NCBI GenBank assembly: GCA_900473795.1
Contig: UCMT01000057.1
Coordinates: 1 to 64,000 of the forward strand
Direction: 5' to 3'
Source of the DNA: Hyphomicrobiales bacterium
GTDB lineage: Bacteria; Pseudomonadota; Alphaproteobacteria; Rhizobiales; Rhizobiaceae
Length of the DNA stretch: 64,000 bases
Position 1 is the first letter of the stretch, and every line of letters starts with the position of its first letter. A model generated the notes under the pieces. It searched no databases and was not told where the DNA came from. It saw only the letters and a program-made list of their open reading frames with translations. The translations under genes and the position numbers were made by a program. Below, piece after piece: positions 38,026 through 46,911 of the stretch.

Positions 38026-38275
38026 GCCTATGAGCACTAGGTTTTGCCAAAACAACAATCGAAGGTAGTTGAATGGGTCCGTAACAAATGTCACGGGGCC
38101 AAGGGTTAGGATCCATCCTGCTCCATAAGAAATGTCACGGCAGCAAAAGCGCCGTGAGAAACGCCCAAAAAAGACAGCTCCGGACGCCTTCGAGCGTCCG
38201 GAAAATGCCTCAAGGAACAAACAGTGAAACAATCGCAATAGTAGCCGTTAGCAGTGCATCGCTATCATTCAGCAT

Positions 38276-38903
38276 TCAGGTGCGCCCGGCGGGCGATATA
38301 GAAGGAAGTTCCGAAGCCGCCCAGGCACAAGCGCAGGTCGAGTTGGACAAGACACTCGTCAGGGCGGGCGTCGCCGGCTCGGTCCAGCAGTTTACGCTGC
38401 AGCCCGGCGGTATCGTCAAATCGATGGTGCGGCCCGCCGGTATTCTCGTGCCGACGGGGGGCAGGTCGAGGGGGCCTCATCGCGGGTTTCGGGCAGATCG
38501 AGGCACAAGTGATGAAACCGGGAATGATCGCCGAGGCGACCTGCGTCGGCAAGCCCTTCACCATCATTCCGACCGATGGTCGTCACCGTCGTTCAGGATG
38601 TCATCGCCGCCGGGCAATTGCGGCCGACGGATCAGCTTGTCGATGTCCAGCAAATGGGCCGGGAACGCTGACCGTCTTTCTGGAGCCGCTCTATGCTGGA
38701 GGGCTCGACGGCGTCCCACCGGGGCCAGTTGCATTGCGAACGCCTACACCAACAATCACGATGCACTCGCGGACCCTGATATCGGCACGACTAGGTGGTT
38801 GTATCTGCATATGGTAGATGCTGTCGCCATAGTGCACGCAGGCATAATACGGATGCAAGCATTGCTACTTCCAGTTCAGACGCTCGTCTTCTCCGGTCAT
38901 TGA
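38276..38903 (+). pseudogene. HlyD-family secretion protein, degraded C-terminal remnant
   Basis: Fragments of a periplasmic adaptor (HlyD family) lie in all three frames in correct order: VELDKTLVRAGVAGSVQQFTLQPG and MVRPAGILVP; then FGQIEAQVMKPGMIAEATCVGKPFTI; then VVTVVQDVIAAGQLRPTDQLVDVQQMG; then TLTVFLEPLYAGGLDGVPPG; then ANAYTNNHDALADPDIG to the end QALLLPVQTLVFSGH. At least four frameshifts and the loss of the N-terminal membrane part make it non-functional. It lies just downstream of nrdJ at the edge of the accessory region. Confidence 0.75.
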
Positions 38904-38987
38904 CGCTCAACCGAAGGTCAATGACCGCATTGGGTCGAAAGCGGTATCCCGACTCGGCACCAATGGGCGCGGTGAAAGCGGTCGGCT

Positions 38988-39164
38988 TCACTGGAGCCGC
39001 GTCGAAGGTGCATCCGGCTCGTTGAAGTAGCGCCAAATTATCGACACGAGCATCTCCTGCTCTTTCGGCGTCGGCACGCGTTCGAAGCAGCGGAGGAATG
39101 CGTCAACCGTGTTCTGGCAGGTAGCTGCGATGTCGGCTCGGGTGAACTTGGTGGCCATGGTCAT
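38988..39164 (-). CDS. Small hypothetical protein (58 aa), possibly phage-related
   Basis: A 58-residue ORF starting MTMATKFTRADIAATCQNTVDAFLRC, containing PTPKEQEMLVSIIWRYFNEPD. Its ATG overlaps the TGA of the upstream ORF (ATGA), a translational-coupling arrangement. The predicted all-helical sequence was not matched to a family. The pair may descend from a mobile element, which is speculative. It lies between two pseudogenes, so it may itself be a relic. Confidence 0.4.
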   Translation of the reverse strand: MTMATKFTRADIAATCQNTVDAFLRCFERVPTPKEQEMLVSIIWRYFNEPDAPSTRLQ

Positions 39165-39339
39165 ACCCGTTGCCTTGAGGGCGCCGCGATCCGGACGACA
39201 GGCTTGCTCGCTTTGGTGACGCCTGCCTGAGCCTCCTCCAGCGCGACGATGCGCGCCTCAAGCGGCGCCATCTGCTGACGAAGGTAATGCTTAACGATGC
39301 TGACGATCTCCGCACCGAATTCCTTGCCGTTAAAGCCAT
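39161..39339 (-). pseudogene. Small ORF with frameshifted start, possibly phage-related
   Basis: AGGAGG (39347-39352) precedes an ATG at 39339, but that frame gives arginine-rich nonsense. One frame over, the sequence reads FNGKEFGAEIVSIVKHYLRQ, then APLEARIVALEEAQAGV, a plausible helical protein that ends in the ATGA coupled to the next ORF. One lost base after the start would explain it. Similar 'DGKEFG..VKDY....LAPLEARIAALE' openings occur in phage-associated small proteins, as I recall. Confidence 0.45.
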
Positions 39340-39519
39340 CGCATGGCCTCCTAGTTTAGCTCGAAGCCAGCGAGCCCCATTCGACGCCGGTCATGACGGC
39401 CATTGCGTCCGGGGGATACTTGGATTCCGAAAGGGACCGGATATCGACCGGGAGAACACAGGAAAACTGGCCTAGGCGTCGCGACACCGCAACGGTTCTC
39501 GCCCGCGATTGAAAGTAAT

Positions 39520-39947
39520 TCATTCCAGATAGTCACACTCGTGCAGGTCCATGATGACGTCCTGCGCAAACCTGATCATTGCTCCGCATAGGAGTAGTGT
39601 CGCACCGATGAAAAGAAGGCCGGATCCATAAGAATAGCGAAGTGCGAAGAACCCGGTTGCGAAGACAATTCCGAGCAACAGCCCTGCGCATAGCCCGCTG
39701 CCCAGCGATAGTAGAATGCCGCTTCTGAGTAGCCTCGCGCGGGTCTTGAGGCGCGGAACATCGTCTCTCATGTGTGCTTTGTCAGAGCTTTGCGGGATTG
39801 AGTTCAAAAGTCTGATTCTGGCAACCACGGTGCTCAGTCTTGCCGTCAGCAACGAAATAAAGCCCGCAACCGCCCCAAGGAAAAAGCCGGAGCGGCGGCA
39901 CGCGAAAACATATCTGTCATTTCAGCAACTGTCGGCACAAAGCTCAT
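39520..39947 (-). pseudogene. DUF2721 membrane protein, single-base frameshift
   Basis: The start MSFVPTVAEMTDMFSRAAAPAF has GGGAGG 7 bases upstream. Translation shifts at a run of five A (39881-39885, T on the coding strand). Adding one base gives PAFFLGAVAGFISLLTARLSTVVARIRLLN, joining perfectly to the frame that ends IMDLHECDYLE. The restored protein is 142 residues with three membrane helices, the usual DUF2721 length. Either a real loss-of-function mutation, a sequencing error in the homopolymer, or slippage-dependent expression. Confidence 0.8.
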
Positions 39948-40328
39948 CGTTGAGCCTCCCTGATCAATAGCGCGGTCGCGGAAGCTTTCACCCTGCGCCC
40001 GAGTTCGTCCCCTTGTGCCTTGGGCCGAAAAGTACTGTCTCGCGAAACCAATCTCTGTCCCATGAGGCTCAATATTGATTGGTTGACGCGAACCCGTACT
40101 TAGCCCGCCGTCCCTTGTTCGACCGTCGGCCAACATCGGTCCCCAAGTCAACTCTTGCCTCGTCGTCAATCGGCCGGCGTGACGGACTTCACGCTGTCCG
40201 CGGTATCCACCAGGCAATTGAACTTCCGGCCATTGGCGACGGTCGTCTCGCTCGGTTCAGTCGATTCCCAGCCCTGCTGGAGACGCCATGTAGCCATAAA
40301 CTTGACGTTTCAATCGCGATTTCCGGAC
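39948..40328. other. No gene recognised
   Basis: About 380 bases between the DUF2721 gene start and the end of the DUF900 gene. ORFs here are shadows without ribosome-binding sites. It probably holds the promoter of the DUF2721 gene. Confidence 0.4.
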
Positions 40329-41648
40329 TCAGGCATCTGGCCGTTTCTTGCACTCCGAAGCCGTGACCCTCTTGCACTTTGGTACGGTTTTCTGTCGGAC
40401 GCCGCTGGTCGGACCCAGCGCGTCGAGCTGGCTTCCGTAATTGTCACGGGTATCCGCATCGACCACGGCGACGGGAGCTGCCAGCAGCAGCCCGGCGGCG
40501 TTTCCGGCGGCGGCGGCCGTGCCCGTCGTGGCTGCGAGAATCTTGTCACCGAGACCCACATGGCTGTCGGTCAGCGTCTGCCCGTCGGAGATGCGCGCAC
40601 CGATGAGGCGGACGATCTCCGGCGATTCCGCGAACTTTCCATGATTGAGCCTGTCGCCCGCCTTCACCTTGGTGAGGTCGATGACAGTGATCTTGTTGTC
40701 GGCGAGTTCCTGCTTGTAGGGCTCCGTTTCGGGATCAATGGAACCGAGGCGCGCGACATCGCCCCAGACGCGGCGCGAGACGGCCAGCGCCTTGTCGTCG
40801 CGTGAGACGAACAAAGTGAACTTCGGATGGGGGGCGCCCATGTCGACGATCTGAGAGCGAAAGACGTCGACGTCAACATCGGGAGCCGCGAGCATCACGT
40901 TCTTGAACTTTACCGGAAGGCTGCCGTTGCGGATCGCCATCTGCCGCAGAGCCTCAAGTGTGAGCCAGTTGCCCATGGAGTGCGCAAGAATGGAGACTTC
41001 CTTCACTTCGCGGTCGTTCGCAAGGTACTGGAACATCGTCTCGAGCGCATTGCGCGTGTAGTTGGTGCTTTCGCGGTCATATCCGTATGCGAGCAGGCTT
41101 CCACGCGACGGCCAGGTGATGAGGATCGGCGCGCTTTTAACGCGGGAATCGTTGACGATCTGCGCGAAGCGATAGACGGAGTCCTCGAACTTCGTATTGA
41201 ATCCGTGGATGAACACGAGCACGCTGCCATCCGGGCTTTTCCGGACGGAGGCGCTCAGCCAGCTCTTAGCTGCGTCGACGCTGAGTTCGTCGGCCTTGAG
41301 CGTTGCAAAGTCGGTTGCCGGATTGGACGGCAGCTTCTTCGGCCAAGACACTTCGCCGACCTTGCGCTTCCCCTCCGGCGGAATCGAAACGGTGATCTCG
41401 GCGAAGGTCGGTTTGCGCGCCCGCTCGCCCGTGAACATCTGGCCAGGGACGGTCGACCGGGCGCGTGTCGTCGCGATCAGCATGTCGATCTTGTTCGATT
41501 GGGGAGCCGTGTCGGCCACGGGCGTCAGAACGTCCTTCGGATGACCGCCGCAGCCCGACGCGACGGCGAGCATGCTGCAGAGAAGCAACCGCTGGAACCG
41601 TGCGAGAGAAAGATGACTGTCATGCCCGTTGCTGCGATGTTCGTTCAT
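40329..41648 (-). CDS. DUF900-type alpha/beta hydrolase lipoprotein
   Basis: A 439-residue envelope hydrolase. A signal peptide ends with ASGC (lipidated Cys33), so it is a lipoprotein. The catalytic fold shows VLVFIHGFNTKFEDSVYR, nucleophile elbow AHSMGN and AAPDVDVDVF, the DUF900 pattern. A C-terminal extension of about 100 residues (AATTGTAAAAGNAAGLLLAA) is hydrophobic and low-complexity. GGGGA lies 9 bases before the ATG. An operator-like palindrome at 41773-41794 stands about 125 bases upstream, so it may belong to the regulon of the adjacent cluster. Confidence 0.85.
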   Translation of the reverse strand: MNEHRSNGHDSHLSLARFQRLLLCSMLAVASGCGGHPKDVLTPVADTAPQSNKIDMLIATTRARSTVPGQMFTGERARKPTFAEITVSIPPEGKRKVGEVSWPKKLPSNPATDFATLKADELSVDAAKSWLSASVRKSPDGSVLVFIHGFNTKFEDSVYRFAQIVNDSRVKSAPILITWPSRGSLLAYGYDRESTNYTRNALETMFQYLANDREVKEVSILAHSMGNWLTLEALRQMAIRNGSLPVKFKNVMLAAPDVDVDVFRSQIVDMGAPHPKFTLFVSRDDKALAVSRRVWGDVARLGSIDPETEPYKQELADNKITVIDLTKVKAGDRLNHGKFAESPEIVRLIGARISDGQTLTDSHVGLGDKILAATTGTAAAAGNAAGLLLAAPVAVVDADTRDNYGSQLDALGPTSGVRQKTVPKCKRVTASECKKRPDA

Positions 41649-41772
41649 CAGTTCTGGTCCCCTAGCTTCCGGACGAGCGTCTCCCTAGGTATTCCGCTCG
41701 GTTCTTCACGCGAACCTCCCATAGTCAGCGTAAGACTGGGTGCACTATGCAGATGCGATCTAAAAGCGGGGA

Positions 41773-41794
41773 GTATGTTACTGTAACCTACATG
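41773..41794. promoter_or_regulatory. Operator-like palindrome, site 1
   Basis: Core GTTACTGTAAC (41777-41787, perfect palindrome around T), flanked by GTAT and CTACATG. The reverse strand reads CATGTAGGTTACAGTAAC-ATAC, the same as sites 2-4. It lies 125 bases before the DUF900 gene and 300 before the DUF3604 gene. Confidence 0.7.
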
Positions 41795-41979
41795 CCTTTC
41801 GGCTCGCAGCTACCCCACCAGCATCCACGATATCCTGTCAGATTCCAGGCAAAACGTCCAAAACAGAGCGTGCCGGGCCATGCGAGGTGCAATGGTCGAA
41901 AATAGCCGCGTCAAATGAATTTCACTCGTCAGCGAGACTCCGGAGCGGGCGCGCGTCCTCGTATGGGGCCGAATGCGGG

Positions 41980-41999
41980 ATGTAGGTTACAGTTACACC
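41980..41999. promoter_or_regulatory. Operator-like palindrome, site 2
   Basis: ATGTAGGTTACAGTTACACC shares ATGTAGGTTACAGT with the reverse of site 1; the right half is GTTAC instead of GTAAC. It lies about 100 bases before the DUF3604 gene, a suitable place for a promoter-linked operator. The rest of 41649-42097 holds no gene. Confidence 0.65.
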
Positions 42000-42097
42000 C
42001 TTTCCGATTTTCCGGGCAGTGCTAACCTCCTTCAATCTGTCGACGCTGGCCGACTTGCGCAGCAGGGGAAGCAACCGATCATCAGGGAGTGACGCTC

Positions 42098-44071
42098 ATG
42101 CAGGAAGTGACTATCTGGCGTAAAAAACGGCCTCTGAGGAAACTCGCGATCGTGGCGTTGCTCGCGTCGGGAGTGTCCCACCAGACATGGGCGCAGGACG
42201 GCGTTCACACCGACATCGGCGACATCGACCAGACCACAGGCGAAAGCGTCTTTCCAAAGAAGCGACCCTATTCTCCCTGGGCGGGCCGAAACTTCCCGAT
42301 GCGGCCGCTGTTCGGCGACACGCATCTGCATACCGCCCTCTCCTTCGATGCGGGCGCTGCGGGTGCAAGGATCGGGCCGCGCGAAGCCTATCGATTTGCC
42401 AAGGGCGAGGAGATAACCGCCTCCAGTAAGCAGCCCGTCAAGCTCTCGCGCCCGTTGGATTTCCTCGTGGTGACCGACCATTCCGACAATCTCGGATTCT
42501 TCTCGGACTTCATCGCTGGCAAGCCGGAGATCCTGCAGAACGACATGGCCCGGAACTGGTACAACATGATCCAGGACGGCAAAGGGGCTGCGGCGGCCTA
42601 CGACATCGTCATGACGTTCTCTCAAGGCAAGTTTCCCGAGGACATCCTGTATGCGCCGGGTTCTCCCGCCTACCGCTCGACGTGGCAGAGCATCATCGAC
42701 GCGGCCGAGGAGGCCAACGAGCCGCGGCGTTTCACAGCCTTGATCGGCTATGAATGGACATCGCTTTCCAAGGGCAACAATCTGCACCGCAACGTGATCT
42801 TCAGGGACAACGGCGACAAGGCCGCGATGATCGAGCCGTACACAACGCAGCCTCCCCTTGGAAGCAACAACCCTCGGGACCTTTGGAAGTGGCTGGCGAA
42901 CTATGAGGACAAGACGGGCGGCCAGGCGTTGGCGATCGCCCACAACGGCAACCTTAGCAACGGGACGATGTTCCCCATCGTCGAATCGTTCACAGGGAAG
43001 CAGATCGATCGGGAGTACGCCGAGCAGCGTGCCCGATGGGAGGTGCTCTACGAAGCAACCCAGATGAAGGGAGACGGGGAGACGCATCCCCTGCTCTCGC
43101 CGAACGACGAGTTCGCTAGCTTCGAGCGCTGGGACAAGGGCAACCTTGATCTCAGCGAGAAGAAAACGCCGGAGATGCTTGAGTTCGAGTACGCCCGTTC
43201 GGCGCTGCAGAACGGCCTCAAGCTCGAAGACAAGCTTGGCGTCAATCCCTACAAGTTCGGGCTCGTTGGCAGCACCGATTCCCACACAGCACTTTCGACC
43301 GCCGATGACGACAACTTCTGGGGCAAGACGGGGGCCTCGGAACCGAGCGCACAACGGGCGGGGCATCCGTTCATGCAGAACAAGCAGCTTAGCCTCAGCA
43401 TCATGGGCTGGGAGCAGACGTCTTCAGGGTATGCCGCGGTCTGGGCGCAAGAGAACACGCGCGCGTCAATCTTCGACGCCATGAAGCGGCGTGAGACCTA
43501 TGCGACGACGGGACCACGCATGGCCGTCCGCTTCTTCGGGGGCTTCGACTTTGACGAAGCGGACGCCAAGGGCCGCAGCCCGGCGATCGCTGGCTACACC
43601 AAGGGCGTGCCGATGGGCGGGGATATCGGCCCGGCCGCCGATGGAAAGGTCCCGACATTCCTCGTAGCGGCCCTCAAGGATCCGATCGGCGCGAACCTCG
43701 ACCGTTACCAGATCGTGAAGGGTTGGCTGGACGCTCAGGGAGCGGTGCACGAAAAGGTCTATGATGTCGCCTGGTCCGGTGATCGCAAGCCGGGGTCGGA
43801 CGGCAAGGTTCCTGGTGTCGGAAACACCGTCGACGTCGCCAACGCCACGTTTACCAACACGATCGGCGCATCGGAACTGATCGCCTACTGGAAGGATCCG
43901 GAGTTCGATCCCGCCCAGAAGGCTTTTTACTACGGGCGCGTGATCGAGATCCCGACCCCGCGCTGGACGGCATATGACGCGAAGTACTTCGGGGTCACGA
44001 TGCCGCCGGAAGTGCGCATGGAGACCACGGAACGGGCTTACACATCACCGATCTGGTACAATCCCTCCTGA
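42098..44071 (+). CDS. DUF3604 (PHP-like) periplasmic protein
   Basis: A 657-residue secreted protein of the DUF3604 family. A signal peptide (to about residue 32, WAQ) is followed by PHP-like metal ligands: FGDTHLHTALSFDAG (His76, His78), VVTDHSDNLGF, IAHNGN and VGSTDSHTAL. These suggest a metal-dependent hydrolase in the periplasm, perhaps a phosphoesterase; family substrates are undefined. The ATG at 42098 has GGGAG upstream; a GTG three codons earlier is possible. Followed by prolyl isomerase and HupE/UreJ genes, a grouping I recall from other Proteobacteria. Confidence 0.87.
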   Translation: MQEVTIWRKKRPLRKLAIVALLASGVSHQTWAQDGVHTDIGDIDQTTGESVFPKKRPYSPWAGRNFPMRPLFGDTHLHTALSFDAGAAGARIGPREAYRFAKGEEITASSKQPVKLSRPLDFLVVTDHSDNLGFFSDFIAGKPEILQNDMARNWYNMIQDGKGAAAAYDIVMTFSQGKFPEDILYAPGSPAYRSTWQSIIDAAEEANEPRRFTALIGYEWTSLSKGNNLHRNVIFRDNGDKAAMIEPYTTQPPLGSNNPRDLWKWLANYEDKTGGQALAIAHNGNLSNGTMFPIVESFTGKQIDREYAEQRARWEVLYEATQMKGDGETHPLLSPNDEFASFERWDKGNLDLSEKKTPEMLEFEYARSALQNGLKLEDKLGVNPYKFGLVGSTDSHTALSTADDDNFWGKTGASEPSAQRAGHPFMQNKQLSLSIMGWEQTSSGYAAVWAQENTRASIFDAMKRRETYATTGPRMAVRFFGGFDFDEADAKGRSPAIAGYTKGVPMGGDIGPAADGKVPTFLVAALKDPIGANLDRYQIVKGWLDAQGAVHEKVYDVAWSGDRKPGSDGKVPGVGNTVDVANATFTNTIGASELIAYWKDPEFDPAQKAFYYGRVIEIPTPRWTAYDAKYFGVTMPPEVRMETTERAYTSPIWYNPS

Positions 44072-44139
44072 TCGCTGCGGCTTTTAGAAAAGGGTCGCGG
44101 CAGCAAGCCGTGGCCCGCCAAGACGGGAGGCATGGCACA

Positions 44140-45024
44140 ATGGTCGCCGGGAAAATTCTCAAGGAACCGCTTCTTCATTTCCTGATAGCAGGGGTCGCCA
44201 TATTCGCGGCCTATTCTGCCATGGACCAGTCGCCAACCTCTGAAGACAGACGCTCCATAGAGGTTGGAAACGGGCAGCTCGCGCAGTTGTTCGAGACCTT
44301 CTCCCGGACGTGGCAGCGCCCGCCGACGGAAGCCGAACTCAACGCTCTTATCGAAGGATATGTGAAGGAGGAGGTGTTCTTCCGGGAGGGCCAGGAGATG
44401 GGCCTGGACCAGGACGACGCCATCTTCCGCCGCCGCATGCAGCAGAAGCTCGAATTTCTGCTGGAGCCAAGTGCGGAAGAACTCACGCCGACCAGCGACG
44501 AGCTGGCTGCCTACTTCAAGGCGCACTCGGGCAGGTACGATCAGCCCGCGAAGCTCTCCTTCCATCAGATATTCTTCAACAGCCCGCGCCCTGGCGATGA
44601 TCGCGAACTGGCGGCCAGGACGGCGCTCGCCAGTTTTGCGGACCGCAATGATGATGATTGGACGGAAACGCTCGGCGACGCCACCACGCTGCCGTCCGGC
44701 ATGGATCTGACCGATACAAAGGAGATCACAGCGGTGTTCGGCCATGATTTCGTAGTCGGTGCCCTGTCCGCAACCGAGGGGGGATGGTCCGGCCCGTTCC
44801 GGTCAGCCTATGGGGTCCATCTGGTCTACATCGACCGGAAGATCGGCGCGAGCACTCCTGCCCTTCCCGATGTCCTGCAGAAAGTGCGATCCGACTGGGA
44901 GAGCGACCAGCGCAGGGAGATTGCCGAGAAGCGCTACGCCGACATGAAAAGCAAATACGACATCACGATATCAAGGCCAGCGGACGAGGCAGCGACCGTG
45001 ATCAACACCTCCGGTGTCAAATGA
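44140..45024 (+). CDS. Parvulin-type peptidyl-prolyl cis-trans isomerase
   Basis: A 294-residue protein with one N-terminal membrane helix (about 12-28) and a periplasmic part like SurA/PpiC-family foldases: long helical chaperone region (LIEGYVKEEVFFREGQEMGLDQDDAIFRRRMQQKLEFLLE) and a reduced parvulin domain (KLSFHQIFF, WSGPFRSAYGVHLVYI). It may help fold the exported proteins of this cluster. GGGAGG lies 9 bases upstream of the ATG. Its stop overlaps the next start (ATGA). Confidence 0.85.
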   Translation: MVAGKILKEPLLHFLIAGVAIFAAYSAMDQSPTSEDRRSIEVGNGQLAQLFETFSRTWQRPPTEAELNALIEGYVKEEVFFREGQEMGLDQDDAIFRRRMQQKLEFLLEPSAEELTPTSDELAAYFKAHSGRYDQPAKLSFHQIFFNSPRPGDDRELAARTALASFADRNDDDWTETLGDATTLPSGMDLTDTKEITAVFGHDFVVGALSATEGGWSGPFRSAYGVHLVYIDRKIGASTPALPDVLQKVRSDWESDQRREIAEKRYADMKSKYDITISRPADEAATVINTSGVK

Positions 45025-45998
45025 TCCGGCTCGTCCTCTTCGTTCTCGCTTGCCTCTTCGCGATCTCAGCGCAGGCACACGAACTGCGGCCAGCCTTCCT
45101 GCAGGTCGATGAAGTGGCTCCCGAGCAATATGCGGTCACATGGAAGGTGCCTGCGCGTGGCGAGCTCCGGATGGCGCTCTACGTCCACTTTCCGGCAGCG
45201 TGCAGGCAGGTGTCCGAACCTGTCGAAGGATACATCGATACGGCCCATGTCAGCCGATGGCGCGTAACCTGCGACGGAGGCCTAACGAACCAGACCGTCT
45301 CGATAGACGGACTGACGTCGACCTACACGGACGCGCTCGCGAGGATCGTCAGCCTCGACGGAACCATCCAGACGAGCCGTATCTCGCCCAAATCTCCGGA
45401 GATGATCGTGGCGGATCGGCCGACCGCGCTTGCGACGGCCGGCACCTATTTCTCGCTGGGTGTCGAGCACATCCTGCTCGGCTTCGATCATCTGCTGTTC
45501 GTCCTCGCACTGCTCCTGCTCATACGCGATCTGCGCTCGCTGCTTCTGACGATCACCGCGTTCACCGCCGCGCATTCCGTCACGCTCGCCTTTTCCGCAC
45601 TCGGGATCGCGGCAGCCCCACAGCCGCCGGTCGAGGCGCTCATTGCGCTCAGCATCATGTTCGTCGCCTCCGAGATCGTCCGGGGTAGCCAGGGCAATCT
45701 CTCCAGCCGCTATCCGTGGCTGGTCAGCTTCCTGTTCGGCCTTCTTCACGGCTTCGGTTTCGGTGGCGCCCTGCGCGAGATCGGGCTGCCGCAGAAGGAC
45801 GTGCCGCTGGCTCTGCTCACCTTCAATCTCGGCGTCGAGGTGGGTCAGCTCGTCTTCGTCGGCGTGACGTTGCTGGGCGTTGCTTGCATCAGGCTACGGC
45901 CGGACTTCAATGTCTCGCGCGCGCGGCTGTTGCTGGCGTACTTTGTCGGCACGGTTTCGGCGGTCTGGTTTGTCCAGCGCGTCGCAGGTTTCGCCTGA
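45021..45998 (+). CDS. HupE/UreJ family membrane protein
   Basis: A 325-residue protein: signal peptide (ending AQA), an extracytoplasmic N-terminal domain of about 140 residues, then about seven transmembrane helices. The family motif GVEHILLGFDHLLFVLALLLL is near residue 150, and FLFGLLHGFGFGGAL follows. HupE/UreJ proteins are nickel (or other metal) transporters; this long form with an extra domain may have another role. Translationally coupled to the isomerase gene (4-base overlap). Confidence 0.87.
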   Translation: MIRLVLFVLACLFAISAQAHELRPAFLQVDEVAPEQYAVTWKVPARGELRMALYVHFPAACRQVSEPVEGYIDTAHVSRWRVTCDGGLTNQTVSIDGLTSTYTDALARIVSLDGTIQTSRISPKSPEMIVADRPTALATAGTYFSLGVEHILLGFDHLLFVLALLLLIRDLRSLLLTITAFTAAHSVTLAFSALGIAAAPQPPVEALIALSIMFVASEIVRGSQGNLSSRYPWLVSFLFGLLHGFGFGGALREIGLPQKDVPLALLTFNLGVEVGQLVFVGVTLLGVACIRLRPDFNVSRARLLLAYFVGTVSAVWFVQRVAGFA

Positions 45999-46122
45999 TG
46001 GCGCGATGGCGCCGAGCTGGTTCTTTCGTGATTAGCCGAACATACATGTACTTTTGTCCGGACTTCACTATCATCGGCACGTATTACTTCCGGCAGTCCC
46101 CGAATCAAACAACGGAGTGCAC

Positions 46123-46911
46123 ATGCAATTCTTTGGCTACAAATGCAGATACGTTGGACTGGCATTGATCCTCGCCTCGGCCACGCCCGTGCTCGCCGCT
46201 GACGAAACTTCTGTCATCGGGGCGGCTCCCGTCGACAGCGGCTGGAAGTACCAGGTGGGGCTCGACGGATGGTTCACGGCCCTGGACGGCAGTATCGGGG
46301 TGCGCGGTCTTCCGGCAGCGGATGTGAATGTGTCGGCTCTCGATGCAATCGAGCACCTTGAGGGTGTGTTCGCGGGGTCCTTCCGGGCGTCGGGTGATAG
46401 CTGGCTGCTCTATTCCGATTTCATGTGGTCGAAGATTTCGGCCGATGCGGATGTCGGTCCCTTCGGCGGCAATGTGGGTTTCGAGCAGGAGCAGATCCTG
46501 TTCACCGGCCTCGTCGGCTACGAGCTTCCGGTGAATGTCGAGAACATGGAGCTCTACGCTACAGGCGGCTTGCGCTATCAAAAATACAAAGTCGACATAT
46601 CCATCGACCCCGTCTTCTTTCCGGGGACCGACCGCAGCGGATCGCAAAGCTGGGTCGATCCGATCGTGGGCATGGCGCTACACTACGACATCAACGACCG
46701 ATGGTTCGTCGACGTGATGGCAGATGTCGGCGGCTTCGGCATCGCTTCGGACATCACCCTGCAGGGAACGGCGACGGTGGGCTACAACTGGACCGACACG
46801 ATCTCGTCGTCCTTCGGCTACCGGGCGCTCTACACCGACCATCAGGACGGCGGCTTCCGGTATGACGCCACTCAGCATGGCCTGTTCACCCGGTTGTCGT
46901 TCAACTTCTAG
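46123..46911 (+). CDS. Outer-membrane beta-barrel-like protein
   Basis: A 262-residue protein with a signal peptide (ending LAA, about residue 26), alternating beta-strand pattern (YQVGLDGWFTALDG, FRASGDSWLLYSDFMWS, ATVGYNWTDTISSSFGYRALY) and a C-terminal aromatic RLSFNF, the usual barrel ending. The ATG at 46123 has GGAG upstream. Likely a porin-like or surface protein; ligand unknown. Last of the DUF3604-isomerase-HupE group, with 4-base tail overlap on the convergent CobW gene. Confidence 0.75.
   Translation: MQFFGYKCRYVGLALILASATPVLAADETSVIGAAPVDSGWKYQVGLDGWFTALDGSIGVRGLPAADVNVSALDAIEHLEGVFAGSFRASGDSWLLYSDFMWSKISADADVGPFGGNVGFEQEQILFTGLVGYELPVNVENMELYATGGLRYQKYKVDISIDPVFFPGTDRSGSQSWVDPIVGMALHYDINDRWFVDVMADVGGFGIASDITLQGTATVGYNWTDTISSSFGYRALYTDHQDGGFRYDATQHGLFTRLSFNF

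Noticed and set aside
46040-46100. GGCACGTATTAC and ACATACATGTAC before the barrel-protein gene as further operator sites
   Set aside because: They share only short pieces with the motif and lack the GTTAC-N-GTAAC core.
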